From positions 1 to 37,377 of the forward strand of contig SKQC01000120.1 in the NCBI GenBank assembly GCA_007119175.1: a stretch of 37,377 bases of DNA. Direction: 5' to 3'. The DNA is from Myxococcales bacterium. Its GTDB lineage: Bacteria; Myxococcota_A; Bradymonadia; Bradymonadales; Bradymonadaceae. The position numbers and the translations under genes are program-made. Shown in pieces: positions 9,222 to 18,235 of this stretch (position 1 is its first letter; every line of letters begins with the position of its first letter). Below the pieces are notes generated by a model, which did not search any database, had not been told where the DNA came from, and was given only the letters and a program-made list of their open reading frames with translations.

Positions 9222-11145
9222 GTGGAAGGCGGCAATACAGAGTCTTACGGGAGATCGGTACGAGCTGGATGTCGAGTTGGGATCCGGTGGGATGGCCACC
9301 GTCTATCGGGCCCGTGACAAAGAACTAAAGCGCTCGGTGGCCATCAAGATTCTCCACCGACATCTTATCGGCAATGCCGAGCACGATGCGCGCTTTCGGC
9401 GCGAGGCGGAATCTATCGCCCGCCTCGACCATCCCGGCATTGTCGAAATCTATGATCTGCTTGAAGTGCCCGGGGAATTTCTCGCCATCGTTATGGAGTA
9501 TGTGCCGGGCGAGTCACTGGCGGCCCTGCTCGACGAATCGCTGCCCCTTCCCCCGGAGTTGGCCGCTCAGATCATGCTGCCTGTTCTCCACGCCCTGTCG
9601 TACGCCCATAAACAGGGAGTGATTCATCGCGATCTAAAACCGGCCAATATCCTCGTAGATGACGATGCCGTACCCAGGCTGAGCGATTTCGGAATTGCCC
9701 ATATCGAGGCCGAGGAGACTCTCACCACGACGGGCTCCATCGTCGGCAGCCCGGCCTTTATGGCTCCCGAGGTTGCCGAGGGACAACCAGCAGATGAGCG
9801 AAGCGATCTCTTCGCTGTGGGATCGATTTTATTTTTGATGGTTACCGGCGAAATGCCATTTTCCGGGCATTCACCGCCAGAATTATTGCGCAATATCGCC
9901 GATGGGCGCCGAAAACGAGCCGATGTCGTCCGCGAGACTGTCGGCCGGCATTTCGCCGATATTTTGGAAGTTTTTCTGAGCACAGATCCAGACGAACGGC
10001 CGTCGACCGCCTCGGAAATTGCCGAGATTCTGAGCGAGTTTTCTTCGGCATCACCGGTATTTGAGCCTCCAGATCCAAACCTATGGCTTAAAGAACCTAA
10101 AAGTTACACTTTAGAGGTTCAGCGCGAAATTGAGGCCGGCCTTCGCAAAAAGGCCCGACGAGCTGTGGAGTTACAAGATTTCCCCGGAGCGCTCGCCGCT
10201 GTGGAAAGACTCCTCTCGATCACCCCCGGCGACTCGGAGGCCACGGAACTTCTCGACCGACTCCACAGCGATGATTCTCGGCGACCTATCGTCATCGCTG
10301 CCGGTATTATAGCAGCTATATTCGCCCTTGGTGCGGTGGGCTTTTTCGCCTATTCGCCGGCTTCCCAGGATGATCCGGTGTCGAGCAAATCCATCTCAGC
10401 CCCGGAGCATTCGGCATTGCCAGGCGCAGGCGAACGCGTCTTAGACTACGTCGAAACCTACTCGAGGTTTACGTCCCGGCTTTCCGCCATCGAGGCCGCC
10501 CTCGACACTGCCGACACGGCGGAGTTTGGCGCCGGCGAAATGGACTCCGATTCCAGATCTGCTGCCAGACAGGACGATATGCCTGCAACTCCGGATGCCG
10601 GCCTGCCCGATGACGCCGGTGACGCAACAGAAACTCCCCCTCCAAATGCCGAGGACGACGTGGCGGCACAGGAAACGGAGACGATTCGCTTTCGACTCAT
10701 TCCCACGTCGGCAATCCTTCACGTCGACGGACGCGAATTTGACGCCATGGAGGCTGCCCGGGGAGTTGAGCTTTCCCACGGCGACGTGGAAATAGCTATC
10801 CGCGCCCCCGGTTGTGAGACTCACCGTGAAGTTGTCTCCGTCGGCCCCGACAGCAGCGACGATTACTCCGTTGTCCTGTCCTGGCAAGACGGGTACATTC
10901 GCCTCGCCGTCGATCGCGATTCGCTGGTATGGGTCGATGGTGACAACACGCCACAGCGAGTGTCAGCGGCGCAGGAGAATCTCCTCACCGTTGAATTCGG
11001 GCCCGCCGACGAAGTCGCAAATAAGCGCGAGGTAGCGCTGAGGGTGGCTCCTCGCGACGATCTTGAACGAGCTCGCACCACCACCGCTTCCGTCCGTCCC
11101 GGAACAGAGACCCCTATCGCCGTATCGCTCCATGAGGAACGATAA
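9196..11145 (+). CDS. Transmembrane Ser/Thr protein kinase with PEGA-like extracytoplasmic region
   Basis: ATG at 9196 (MANGSIPAEW), overlapping the upstream gene by 26 nt; GSGGMATVYRA, VAIKIL, HRDLKPANIL, DFGIAH, APE; TM PIVIAAGIIAAIFALGAVGFFAY; C-terminal RLIPTSAILHVDGREF...VEIAIRAPGCETHREVV (PEGA-like). Confidence 0.93.
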   Translation: MANGSIPAEWKAAIQSLTGDRYELDVELGSGGMATVYRARDKELKRSVAIKILHRHLIGNAEHDARFRREAESIARLDHPGIVEIYDLLEVPGEFLAIVMEYVPGESLAALLDESLPLPPELAAQIMLPVLHALSYAHKQGVIHRDLKPANILVDDDAVPRLSDFGIAHIEAEETLTTTGSIVGSPAFMAPEVAEGQPADERSDLFAVGSILFLMVTGEMPFSGHSPPELLRNIADGRRKRADVVRETVGRHFADILEVFLSTDPDERPSTASEIAEILSEFSSASPVFEPPDPNLWLKEPKSYTLEVQREIEAGLRKKARRAVELQDFPGALAAVERLLSITPGDSEATELLDRLHSDDSRRPIVIAAGIIAAIFALGAVGFFAYSPASQDDPVSSKSISAPEHSALPGAGERVLDYVETYSRFTSRLSAIEAALDTADTAEFGAGEMDSDSRSAARQDDMPATPDAGLPDDAGDATETPPPNAEDDVAAQETETIRFRLIPTSAILHVDGREFDAMEAARGVELSHGDVEIAIRAPGCETHREVVSVGPDSSDDYSVVLSWQDGYIRLAVDRDSLVWVDGDNTPQRVSAAQENLLTVEFGPADEVANKREVALRVAPRDDLERARTTTASVRPGTETPIAVSLHEER

Positions 11146-11992
11146 ATATCGCACCTTTCTGGTGCTCTTTTTGTTGGCGGTGGGCCTTCCCGTACAGGCC
11201 AGTGCACAGCCCGACGCGGCTGTCATCGAAGGCGATGACTCCGTCGACCGTGCCGAAATCGCCCTGAAAGGTGCAAATTTCGAAGACCTCACGGAAATCC
11301 TCGAGAATACCGTAACTGATGGCGAGACCAACCGCCCTGCTCGAGCCCATCTTCTATACGCTCTCGGCTTGTACTACGAAGCCCGCGCCGATGACGACGA
11401 GGCCCTGGTCGCGCAGGCTGACGGGCATATAAAACAGGCTCTGACCATCGATCCGGGACTGGAATTGGATCCACAGGTCTATCCGCCGCGCTTTATCAAT
11501 CGGGTCACCGAAGTCCGCCAGCAGGCGCTCCCCGAGCTCGACAGCGCGGCGGATCCACCGCAGGTAGAGCATTTTTATTTCGAGCGCTACGTGGAGACCC
11601 GGTCGCGGCTTCCGCTCTTTTTACCGGGCGGCATTGGCCAGTTTTATAACGGCTCGACGTTTCGCGGGATCACCTTTTTGACAGTGCAACTGCTCGGCCT
11701 CGCCACCAACGCCGCGGGATATTGGAAGGTGGAATCGATGCGAACTTCGTCGGGCACCATCGAAGCCCAGGATCTAAATCGCGCCAATGCCTGGCGTCGA
11801 GCCCAGATGGCGGGCATCGCCACCTTCGCCGCCGGGTGGTTATTCGGGAGCCTGGAGGCCAACCTGGGGTTTGAGCGCAAGCGCGTTCGCGTCCGCACCC
11901 TGGACTCTCCCCCACCGGAATTCAGCCAACTCCCCGGACACGACCTTGGCCTCGGCAGTGCTCTGCAACTACAATGGACAGCAATATTTTAG
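11132..11992 (+). CDS. Exported/membrane protein with PGGIGQFYNG motif (DUF5683-like)
   Basis: ATG at 11132 with signal peptide MRNDKYRTFLVLFLLAVGLPVQASA; overlaps the kinase by 14 nt; LPLFLPGGIGQFYNGSTFRGITFLTVQLLGL. Confidence 0.75.
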   Translation: MRNDKYRTFLVLFLLAVGLPVQASAQPDAAVIEGDDSVDRAEIALKGANFEDLTEILENTVTDGETNRPARAHLLYALGLYYEARADDDEALVAQADGHIKQALTIDPGLELDPQVYPPRFINRVTEVRQQALPELDSAADPPQVEHFYFERYVETRSRLPLFLPGGIGQFYNGSTFRGITFLTVQLLGLATNAAGYWKVESMRTSSGTIEAQDLNRANAWRRAQMAGIATFAAGWLFGSLEANLGFERKRVRVRTLDSPPPEFSQLPGHDLGLGSALQLQWTAIF

Positions 11993-12034
11993 TCGCCAAT
12001 CCCGTCGTCTTACCCCCCCTTTTTCGCAGTCTTT

Positions 12035-13840
12035 ATGGCCTCTATACGCACCGTGCAGAAATCTTCTTCCGATGCACCGGAGGAGTACTTTCTTCGGCGG
12101 CGGATCACCACCGTGGGCAGCGCCTCCGACAGTGATATTCAGCTATTAGGTGACAACATTTTTGGTCACCATGCGACGATCACCTGCGAGGGCCCACATT
12201 TCGTTGTGCGCCCGGCGGCGAAAAAAGCGACGCTGAAGATCAACGGCAAAAAGTGCCGGCGAAAAAAGGTCCTGGAACACGACGATGAACTCACCGTCGG
12301 TGACGCAGAACTGCGTTTTCGTATTCTCGACGATCGAAGCCCGGCGCAGGTGGCTAAACCTCAGGTCCATCGACGCCTCGAGGGTCTGGAGCGAATCCAC
12401 CAATTATCGATTGAATTGTTGCAGGCCAATGAGCTCGATGAACTCCTCGATGAACTCATCGACTCTGCGATTGCCCTCACCGGTGCCGACAAGGGGTTTT
12501 TGGTCCTTACCGACGGCGATGACTGGTCGATTCGAGTGGCCCGAAACGTCGACCTGGAGGCCATCATCGATGATTCCTCTCATCTGTCGGACTCCGTATT
12601 GCAGGAGGTAATGAGGGTCCAAAAGCCGATTATCATCGCCGATGCCCGCACGGACGAACAATTCCGCGACGCCCAGTCGGTCATCGATCTCGAATTATGC
12701 AGTGTGATGTGTGTACCGCTTCTCGACCGGGGACAACTGCTGGGCGTCATCTACGTGGGGAATGACCGGGTCGCCGATCTCTTCGATGAACTACACCTGG
12801 ATTTACTCTCGATTTTCGCCGCCAAACTCAGCCTGGTCATCGCCAACGCGATTCTGATGGACGAGTTGCGCTCCGATAACCGATCGCTGAAAAACCGGCT
12901 GCGAAGCCGGCGATTTGGCTCCCTGATTGGCGCCAGTGATGCGATGAAACCCGTATTTCACGCCATCGATCGCGTCGCTCCCACAAATGTTACCGTTTTG
13001 ATTACGGGAGAAACTGGAACTGGCAAAGAATTAGTAGCTGCCGAACTTCACCGCCGCAGCGACCGCGCCGACGGACCGTTCGTGACCCTTAATTGTGGGG
13101 CGATTCCAGAAAACCTTTTGGAAAGCGAGCTCTTCGGCCACGTCGAGGGGGCATTTACGGGCGCCTCGCAAAAACGCAATGGAAAATTCCACGCCGCTGA
13201 TGGAGGGACCTTATTTCTCGATGAGGTCGGGGAGATGCCCCCGAATTTACAGGTCAAATTGCTCCGCGTGCTACAGGAACGCACTTTTACCCGCGTCGGC
13301 TCCAATACTGCGGAGTCCGTCGATATCCGCATCCTCGCCGCCACGAACCGCAACCTCGCCGACGATGTCTCCTCCGGGAATTTTCGCGAGGATCTCTACT
13401 ACCGGCTCCACGTCGTCGAGATCACCTTGCCGGCGCTGCGGGAACGGGAAAATGATATCATTCTCATTGCCGAGTATCTCATCGACCAGATAAGTGATGA
13501 GCTTCAAATTTCTCCCCGCAAATTGAGCGCCGACGCCACTCGTGCGATGCGCAAATTTGACTGGCCGGGCAATGTGCGGCAATTGGAAAACCGCCTTAAA
13601 AAAGCACTGGTTTTGGCTCAAGGTTCCACCCTCAGTGCCGAGGATCTCGACTTATCTCCAGCGCTATTGCCCGAACCTACGTCACTGGCTGAGGCCAAGG
13701 AAAAATTCGCGCTCAAATACGTGCTCCAGGTCCTGGAGAAAAACGACGGCAATCGATCGCAGACCGCCAGGGACCTCGATATCGACCCGCGCACCGTCTT
13801 TCGTTATCTCGAAAAGTCCTCGTCCCCTGCAGATGGCTGA
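12035..13840 (+). CDS. FHA-GAF-sigma54-dependent transcriptional activator (bacterial enhancer-binding protein)
   Basis: N-terminal FHA-like fold; GAF domain; GETGTGKE, GAFTGA, GGTLFLDEVGEMP, R-finger region; C-terminal Fis-type HTH (NRSQTARDLDIDPRTVFRYLEK). Confidence 0.93.
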   Translation: MASIRTVQKSSSDAPEEYFLRRRITTVGSASDSDIQLLGDNIFGHHATITCEGPHFVVRPAAKKATLKINGKKCRRKKVLEHDDELTVGDAELRFRILDDRSPAQVAKPQVHRRLEGLERIHQLSIELLQANELDELLDELIDSAIALTGADKGFLVLTDGDDWSIRVARNVDLEAIIDDSSHLSDSVLQEVMRVQKPIIIADARTDEQFRDAQSVIDLELCSVMCVPLLDRGQLLGVIYVGNDRVADLFDELHLDLLSIFAAKLSLVIANAILMDELRSDNRSLKNRLRSRRFGSLIGASDAMKPVFHAIDRVAPTNVTVLITGETGTGKELVAAELHRRSDRADGPFVTLNCGAIPENLLESELFGHVEGAFTGASQKRNGKFHAADGGTLFLDEVGEMPPNLQVKLLRVLQERTFTRVGSNTAESVDIRILAATNRNLADDVSSGNFREDLYYRLHVVEITLPALRERENDIILIAEYLIDQISDELQISPRKLSADATRAMRKFDWPGNVRQLENRLKKALVLAQGSTLSAEDLDLSPALLPEPTSLAEAKEKFALKYVLQVLEKNDGNRSQTARDLDIDPRTVFRYLEKSSSPADG

Positions 13841-13915
13841 CATTTATGTCGCATCTTTTGCCTGTCGATTGTCGCCAGATTTTGCAACCCATCCAAATTC
13901 CAACCTCAGGCGCTC

Positions 13916-14437
13916 ATGAATCCGCGATATCCACAATTTCTAGTGTCGGTGGCATGGTTCATGCTTTTTATCGGGTGTAGTGCGTGCTTGAGCCCGTCAC
14001 TTGAAGAGGATCCACCAGACGTGAATTTAGCTCCTCATATCGCCGACGAATTCCTGACCCCGGCCGAAGATGTCCTGCGCGTGGAATCCCCGGATCCGCT
14101 GGTATTGGGCGCGGAGTCACTACTCGATCCGAACCCGGAAGACGCGCTTTACTACGCCTTTATCGGTGAGCACAGCGGAATCATCGAGCAGGCCACCAGT
14201 TCACGCCACCCCACCGACGAGCTCTACAGAGACGCCCTATATCTCTTCGATCGCGTCGACGTCGAAATTGATCCCTGTAGCGAGCGGCTGCGCGGTCGTG
14301 ACAATGAGCTGATTCGCCTTTTCGTCAGTGATCGGCCCTTTCATCGAGTCACAGAGAGCGGGGCCGAACCCGACGATGACGGATTTATCACCAGCCATCG
14401 CTGGCTCTTGCGTTTTCGCTCCCAATTATGCCCGTGA
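13916..14437 (+). CDS. Small putative lipoprotein
   Basis: MNPRYPQFLVSVAWFMLFIGCSACLSP signal/lipobox; follows the activator. Confidence 0.65.
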   Translation: MNPRYPQFLVSVAWFMLFIGCSACLSPSLEEDPPDVNLAPHIADEFLTPAEDVLRVESPDPLVLGAESLLDPNPEDALYYAFIGEHSGIIEQATSSRHPTDELYRDALYLFDRVDVEIDPCSERLRGRDNELIRLFVSDRPFHRVTESGAEPDDDGFITSHRWLLRFRSQLCP

Positions 14438-14444
14438 GGACCGA

Positions 14445-16040
14445 ATGCACCCATTGATCACCGGCGTGCCCATGCAGAGGGGGCTTTTATTTGCCACTTT
14501 CATCGTCCTCCTTATGGGATGTTCGGAGCCGGCACCGGCGACCGACGAGGATGACGAGCCCGCCCTGCCCGATAATTGGTGTATCTCTGACGGCGAATGC
14601 GACAGCGACGAAATCTGCCGATTCGGCATCTGCGGCCTCGACACGTCGGTGACCTCGCTGGACTATGGACTGCTCATCACGCCGCGTCACCGCGGAGATG
14701 TGCCTCGCCAGCAACTCGACGTCGCATCACGCGCCCTGACCGGTGCCGAAGTGGACGTGTCGGCATTTCAAGTCATTGCGGGTGAGGTGATTACCGCCGA
14801 TGGGGACCCGGCACCAAATGGAACTCTGGTTGTCGAACCCGTATCCCCATCAAACCCATCCTCGGCGCAGCCTCCGGTTCGCGACGGCGACTTTGAGATG
14901 CACGTCGCCGCCGGTGAATACCGACTACAATATCTGGTGGACGACGACAGGTGGCCCGAGTTGCATTTTGATGCTCAAGAGATCATCGACCCCGCCGACG
15001 GACTTGCTCTTGAAATTCCAGAATTAGGCGATCTGCCCGTTGTTTCGGGGACCCTGACCAGAGACGTAAGCGACCTGGTCGACATCCTCACAGAGCCCGT
15101 AGAAGGTGCCGAAATTATCGCCGTCGGAGCGAATACGGGTTATCGCTCCACGCTCGCCAGGACCGACGACGAAGGCGAATTCGAGCTCCGGCTTCCCCCC
15201 GGTGACGATACCTTTGACGTCCTCGTCGCCCCGGGCGACGACACAGATTTGATTCCCTATGCCTCGTTTGCAGAAGAAATCACAGCCGGCACAGACGATA
15301 TTTCCATCTCCATCGGTGAGTTCGAGCTCGAACTCCTCACGGCTGCCGCCGAGGTATCCGTGGAGTCTGTCGATGGACACACGCCAGATTGGGAGGATTA
15401 TCGGGTTAATTTTCGCCGCTCAGTGGACCTCGGCGAGCTACTGGTAAGCCCGAGTCTCGACGACACTGGTGGCGCCGAAGTGGATTTATTGCCCGGAAGC
15501 TACGAGGTGGAAGTTATCACTCCCGATGGGGCACCCTGGGGTCCGGCATCGGAACAAGTCGATCTTCTCGACGGCCTCACAAGTCTCGACATCGAATTGC
15601 CACTCCGCACCCTCGTCGAGGGCACCGTCGTCGATCCTGCAGGCCAACCTGTCGAAGATGTCCGTATTTTGGTGAAGTCCACCGACGACTCGGCAACGGC
15701 CGCGCCGGCGGTATTTTCCGATGATCAGGGGGAGTTTCAATTGTGGCTCGGAGCCGGTGATTTTCTGGCGTATATGCGCCCGCCAGCAGCCATCGGTCTT
15801 CCCCCTTTTGTTGAATCGTTTTCTGTGGATACCGCCGACGATGTCCATACCCTATCGGCCCAATTTCCCCGCCCTGTCGTCGCCACCGGGTTTCTCGATA
15901 CTACAGACGGCCAGCCAATCACTCAGGCCAGATTGCGCGCCTTCGTTCCCGATGCACCAGATCGCATCGTCGGTGAGGGACTCACGAATAGCGACGGCTT
16001 TTTTCACATCGTCTTTTCCGCCGATATCGTCGACCCCTAA
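14445..16040 (+). CDS. Lipoprotein with multiple carboxypeptidase-regulatory-like (beta-sandwich) repeats
   Basis: ORF 14328..16040; starts at 14445 or 14472 (MQRGLLFATFIVLLMGCSEP). Repeats VEGTVVDPAGQPVEDVRILVKS...DDQGEFQLWL and VSGTLTRD...DDEGEFELRLPPG; one Cys-rich motif CISDGECDSDEICRFGIC. Confidence 0.8.
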   Translation: MHPLITGVPMQRGLLFATFIVLLMGCSEPAPATDEDDEPALPDNWCISDGECDSDEICRFGICGLDTSVTSLDYGLLITPRHRGDVPRQQLDVASRALTGAEVDVSAFQVIAGEVITADGDPAPNGTLVVEPVSPSNPSSAQPPVRDGDFEMHVAAGEYRLQYLVDDDRWPELHFDAQEIIDPADGLALEIPELGDLPVVSGTLTRDVSDLVDILTEPVEGAEIIAVGANTGYRSTLARTDDEGEFELRLPPGDDTFDVLVAPGDDTDLIPYASFAEEITAGTDDISISIGEFELELLTAAAEVSVESVDGHTPDWEDYRVNFRRSVDLGELLVSPSLDDTGGAEVDLLPGSYEVEVITPDGAPWGPASEQVDLLDGLTSLDIELPLRTLVEGTVVDPAGQPVEDVRILVKSTDDSATAAPAVFSDDQGEFQLWLGAGDFLAYMRPPAAIGLPPFVESFSVDTADDVHTLSAQFPRPVVATGFLDTTDGQPITQARLRAFVPDAPDRIVGEGLTNSDGFFHIVFSADIVDP

Positions 16041-16079
16041 AATCAGGTAATAGGTAGGGCTCGCAACAGGTGTTTGGGG

Positions 16080-16517
16080 CTATTCATCGAGTTCTGGCAG
16101 CGCTTCATCGCCGCGAAGCCGTTCTCGAGTCTGAGTCAGCAACTGATATAACTGCGGCTCCTCATCCTGGCATCGCACCCGCCAGCGCCGAAAGCGCTGC
16201 TCCCAGCGGGGTTCATACTCGCCGTGCGCCCCCGCCAGATACATCAGGTCACCGGCCTCACGTACGCACTCCAATTCGGGATCATCCATGGCCACTGGAA
16301 GATCAGTAAAAGGATCCCAGATCTCGTCGTCCTGAACCCCTGTGATCGCACCAATAACCATGGGAATGAAAATGGCGAACCCCGCCCCGAAGAGCAGCAC
16401 ATAGCCGATGCGCCGGCTGATCTTTTCGGTGCGCTCGAAGACAGCCCTGGCCTCTTTGAGCCCGGTGTCCTCACCATCGCCGTCTATCTCATCGTCTCGT
16501 CGTATTTCTTCGCTCAT
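16080..16517 (-). CDS. Hypothetical membrane protein
   Basis: ORF 16080..16553; MSEEIRRDDE start at 16517; hydrophobic IGYVLLFGAGFAIFIPMVIGAI. Confidence 0.6.
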   Translation of the reverse strand: MSEEIRRDDEIDGDGEDTGLKEARAVFERTEKISRRIGYVLLFGAGFAIFIPMVIGAITGVQDDEIWDPFTDLPVAMDDPELECVREAGDLMYLAGAHGEYEPRWEQRFRRWRVRCQDEEPQLYQLLTQTRERLRGDEALPELDE

Positions 16518-16761
16518 ATTCTGACCGCAACGACCGCCACTGACGCCCTGCACATAGCGCCCTGAAGCTGAGGTTAATTCTCGTTCTGCTCATCTAAATC
16601 CAACACGTGATAAAACAACGGCGTGGACGACGCAATCACCGACTGCGGTGAATAGATGCGACTCCATATTTGCTTTTCTCAGTGCTGACCGCCGGAAGTA
16701 CGCAGGTGCTCCCGGCGAGGTCTGAGCGACAAGAGTCCCGGCGGACCTTCGAAGCTCAGCA

Positions 16762-16950
16762 TCAGGTCGACGGTTCGGCATCCTCGACGAATTCATCCAC
16801 TCCGGGCATGGACTCCAATTTTTGGTGCGCGATCTTCCAGGCCACTTCCATGATCCAGCTCAATGAGCGATCCTGGCGCAGCGCCTCCTGTTTGGTCTGA
16901 TTGACGATTTCCTCGGAAAAATACAGGGTCATCTTCTTTTTGGCAGCCAT
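16762..16950 (-). CDS. Small TIGR04563-like, ribbon-helix-helix-like protein
   Basis: MAAKKKMTLYFSEEIVNQTKQEALRQDRSLSWIMEVAWKIAHQKLESMPGVDEFVEDAEPST; paralogue of the partial ORF at 1-186. Confidence 0.8.
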   Translation of the reverse strand: MAAKKKMTLYFSEEIVNQTKQEALRQDRSLSWIMEVAWKIAHQKLESMPGVDEFVEDAEPST

Positions 16951-17016
16951 CTTTAGATTCCTTTCATTCCATGATCAACGATTACCAGCAGACCGCGGGC
17001 CGACCGCGGCGGATGA

Positions 17017-17059
17017 AGGTGGATGTCGGTGTGTGTATGCGTTTATCCTACATCCACCT
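17017..17059. repeat. Inverted repeat upstream of the ribbon-helix-helix-like gene; candidate operator
   Basis: AGGTGGATGT (17017-17026) / ACATCCACCT (17050-17059), perfect 10-bp arms, 23-nt spacer, in the divergent intergenic region 16951-17114. Confidence 0.6.
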
Positions 17060-17114
17060 CCACCATAGGTGAGCGATCGTCGCCGTCAAAAAAATTTAAG
17101 GAGAACTTCAACCT

Positions 17115-17990
17115 TTGCGCCCCACCGAACTTAAACCTCTGCTTGAAGAAACGATCCGGCAATGCTCTCACGTGGAGCGATTGCGCGAAGATCCCGTCGG
17201 TCTTGTCCACCCCTATCCCCGCGACGACGATCGGGAGGTTGTAGCTCTCTTCGCCAGTTGCCTGGCTTATGGGCGCGTTGAACTACTGCGCCGCGGGGTG
17301 CTCGATATCTTGGACCCGCTCGGCGATCACCCAGCAGAATTTCTCCGCCAGGCTGATGAAGCACACCTCGACAGTCTGTGGAGAAATTTCCGCTACCGCA
17401 TGACCGGCGGTGATGACGTCCGCGATCTTGCCTCGGCAATTGCCTCCACCTTAAAGCATGAAGCATCACTTCAAGGACTTTATCTGGATGGCCATAGCTC
17501 TTCAGAGCCCATCGCCGATCGCGACGCCCATCTACAATTGGCATCGGCTTTTGTCCGCCGCCTACGCGCACGCCGCCGACGCGACGAGCTACACCGTGGC
17601 TTTCGCTATCTCTTGCCCGATCCCGCCGACGGCAGTGCCTGCAAAAGATTGCATCTTTATTTTCGCTGGATAGCCCGGGGCCCCGATCCCATCGACCTCG
17701 GCATCTGGGATTGTATCGACCCCTGCGCCCTCATCATGCCACTCGATACCCATACCAGTCGGATCTGCCGGTATCTGGGCCTTCTGGAACGCAAGAGCGT
17801 TGACGGCAAGGCGGCTCGTCAGGTCACTGAAGAGCTCGCTCGCTTCGACGCCGAAGATCCCCTTCGCTACGATTTTGCACTCTGTCATCTGGGAATCAGC
17901 CAGCAATGTATTCACCGCCGCTGTCCCGATCGATGCCCCAGATGCCCCATCGAGCCGGCGTGCATCCTCGCCGCTCAGCCCCCGCTATAA
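17115..17990 (+). CDS. TIGR02757/DUF2400 family protein with C-terminal Cys cluster
   Basis: TTG start preceded by AAGGAG (17098-17103); LYFRWIARGPDPIDLGIWDCIDPCALIMPLDTHTSRICRYLGLLERKS...DPLRYDFALCHLGISQQCIHRRCPDRCPRCPIEPAC. Confidence 0.85.
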   Translation: MRPTELKPLLEETIRQCSHVERLREDPVGLVHPYPRDDDREVVALFASCLAYGRVELLRRGVLDILDPLGDHPAEFLRQADEAHLDSLWRNFRYRMTGGDDVRDLASAIASTLKHEASLQGLYLDGHSSSEPIADRDAHLQLASAFVRRLRARRRRDELHRGFRYLLPDPADGSACKRLHLYFRWIARGPDPIDLGIWDCIDPCALIMPLDTHTSRICRYLGLLERKSVDGKAARQVTEELARFDAEDPLRYDFALCHLGISQQCIHRRCPDRCPRCPIEPACILAAQPPL

Positions 17991-18226
17991 TCGAGTCGTC
18001 CAATGGCCTCGACGTGGATTAATTCCACGCCGGCGATCCACTGCACGATGACGCCGACGAGGCAGGTGCTTAAGAGAAAGCAGATCGCAAAGATGACCGC
18101 CAATTCAAACCACCGTCGATTCGGTGACACGATGGCCGTCAGCGCTAAGCTCATAAAAAAGCTAATCGATGCCACCCAGGCCAATAACTCCGGCTGCACC
18201 GTCGTAATGAGAACTACTGCTTCCAT
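17975..18226 (-). CDS. Small membrane protein, two predicted TM helices
   Basis: MEAVVLITTVQPELLAWVASISFFMSLALTAIVSPNRRWFELAVIFAICFLLSTCLVGVIV...; converges on and overlaps the 17115 ORF by 16 nt. Confidence 0.6.
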   Translation of the reverse strand: MEAVVLITTVQPELLAWVASISFFMSLALTAIVSPNRRWFELAVIFAICFLLSTCLVGVIVQWIAGVELIHVEAIGRLDYSGG

Positions 18227-18235
18227 GATTGGTCT

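Noticed and set aside
16590-16796. 68-aa - strand ORF downstream of the RHH-like gene
   Set aside because: Overlaps the real C-terminus of 16762-16950, Arg-rich, no RBS or family signal.
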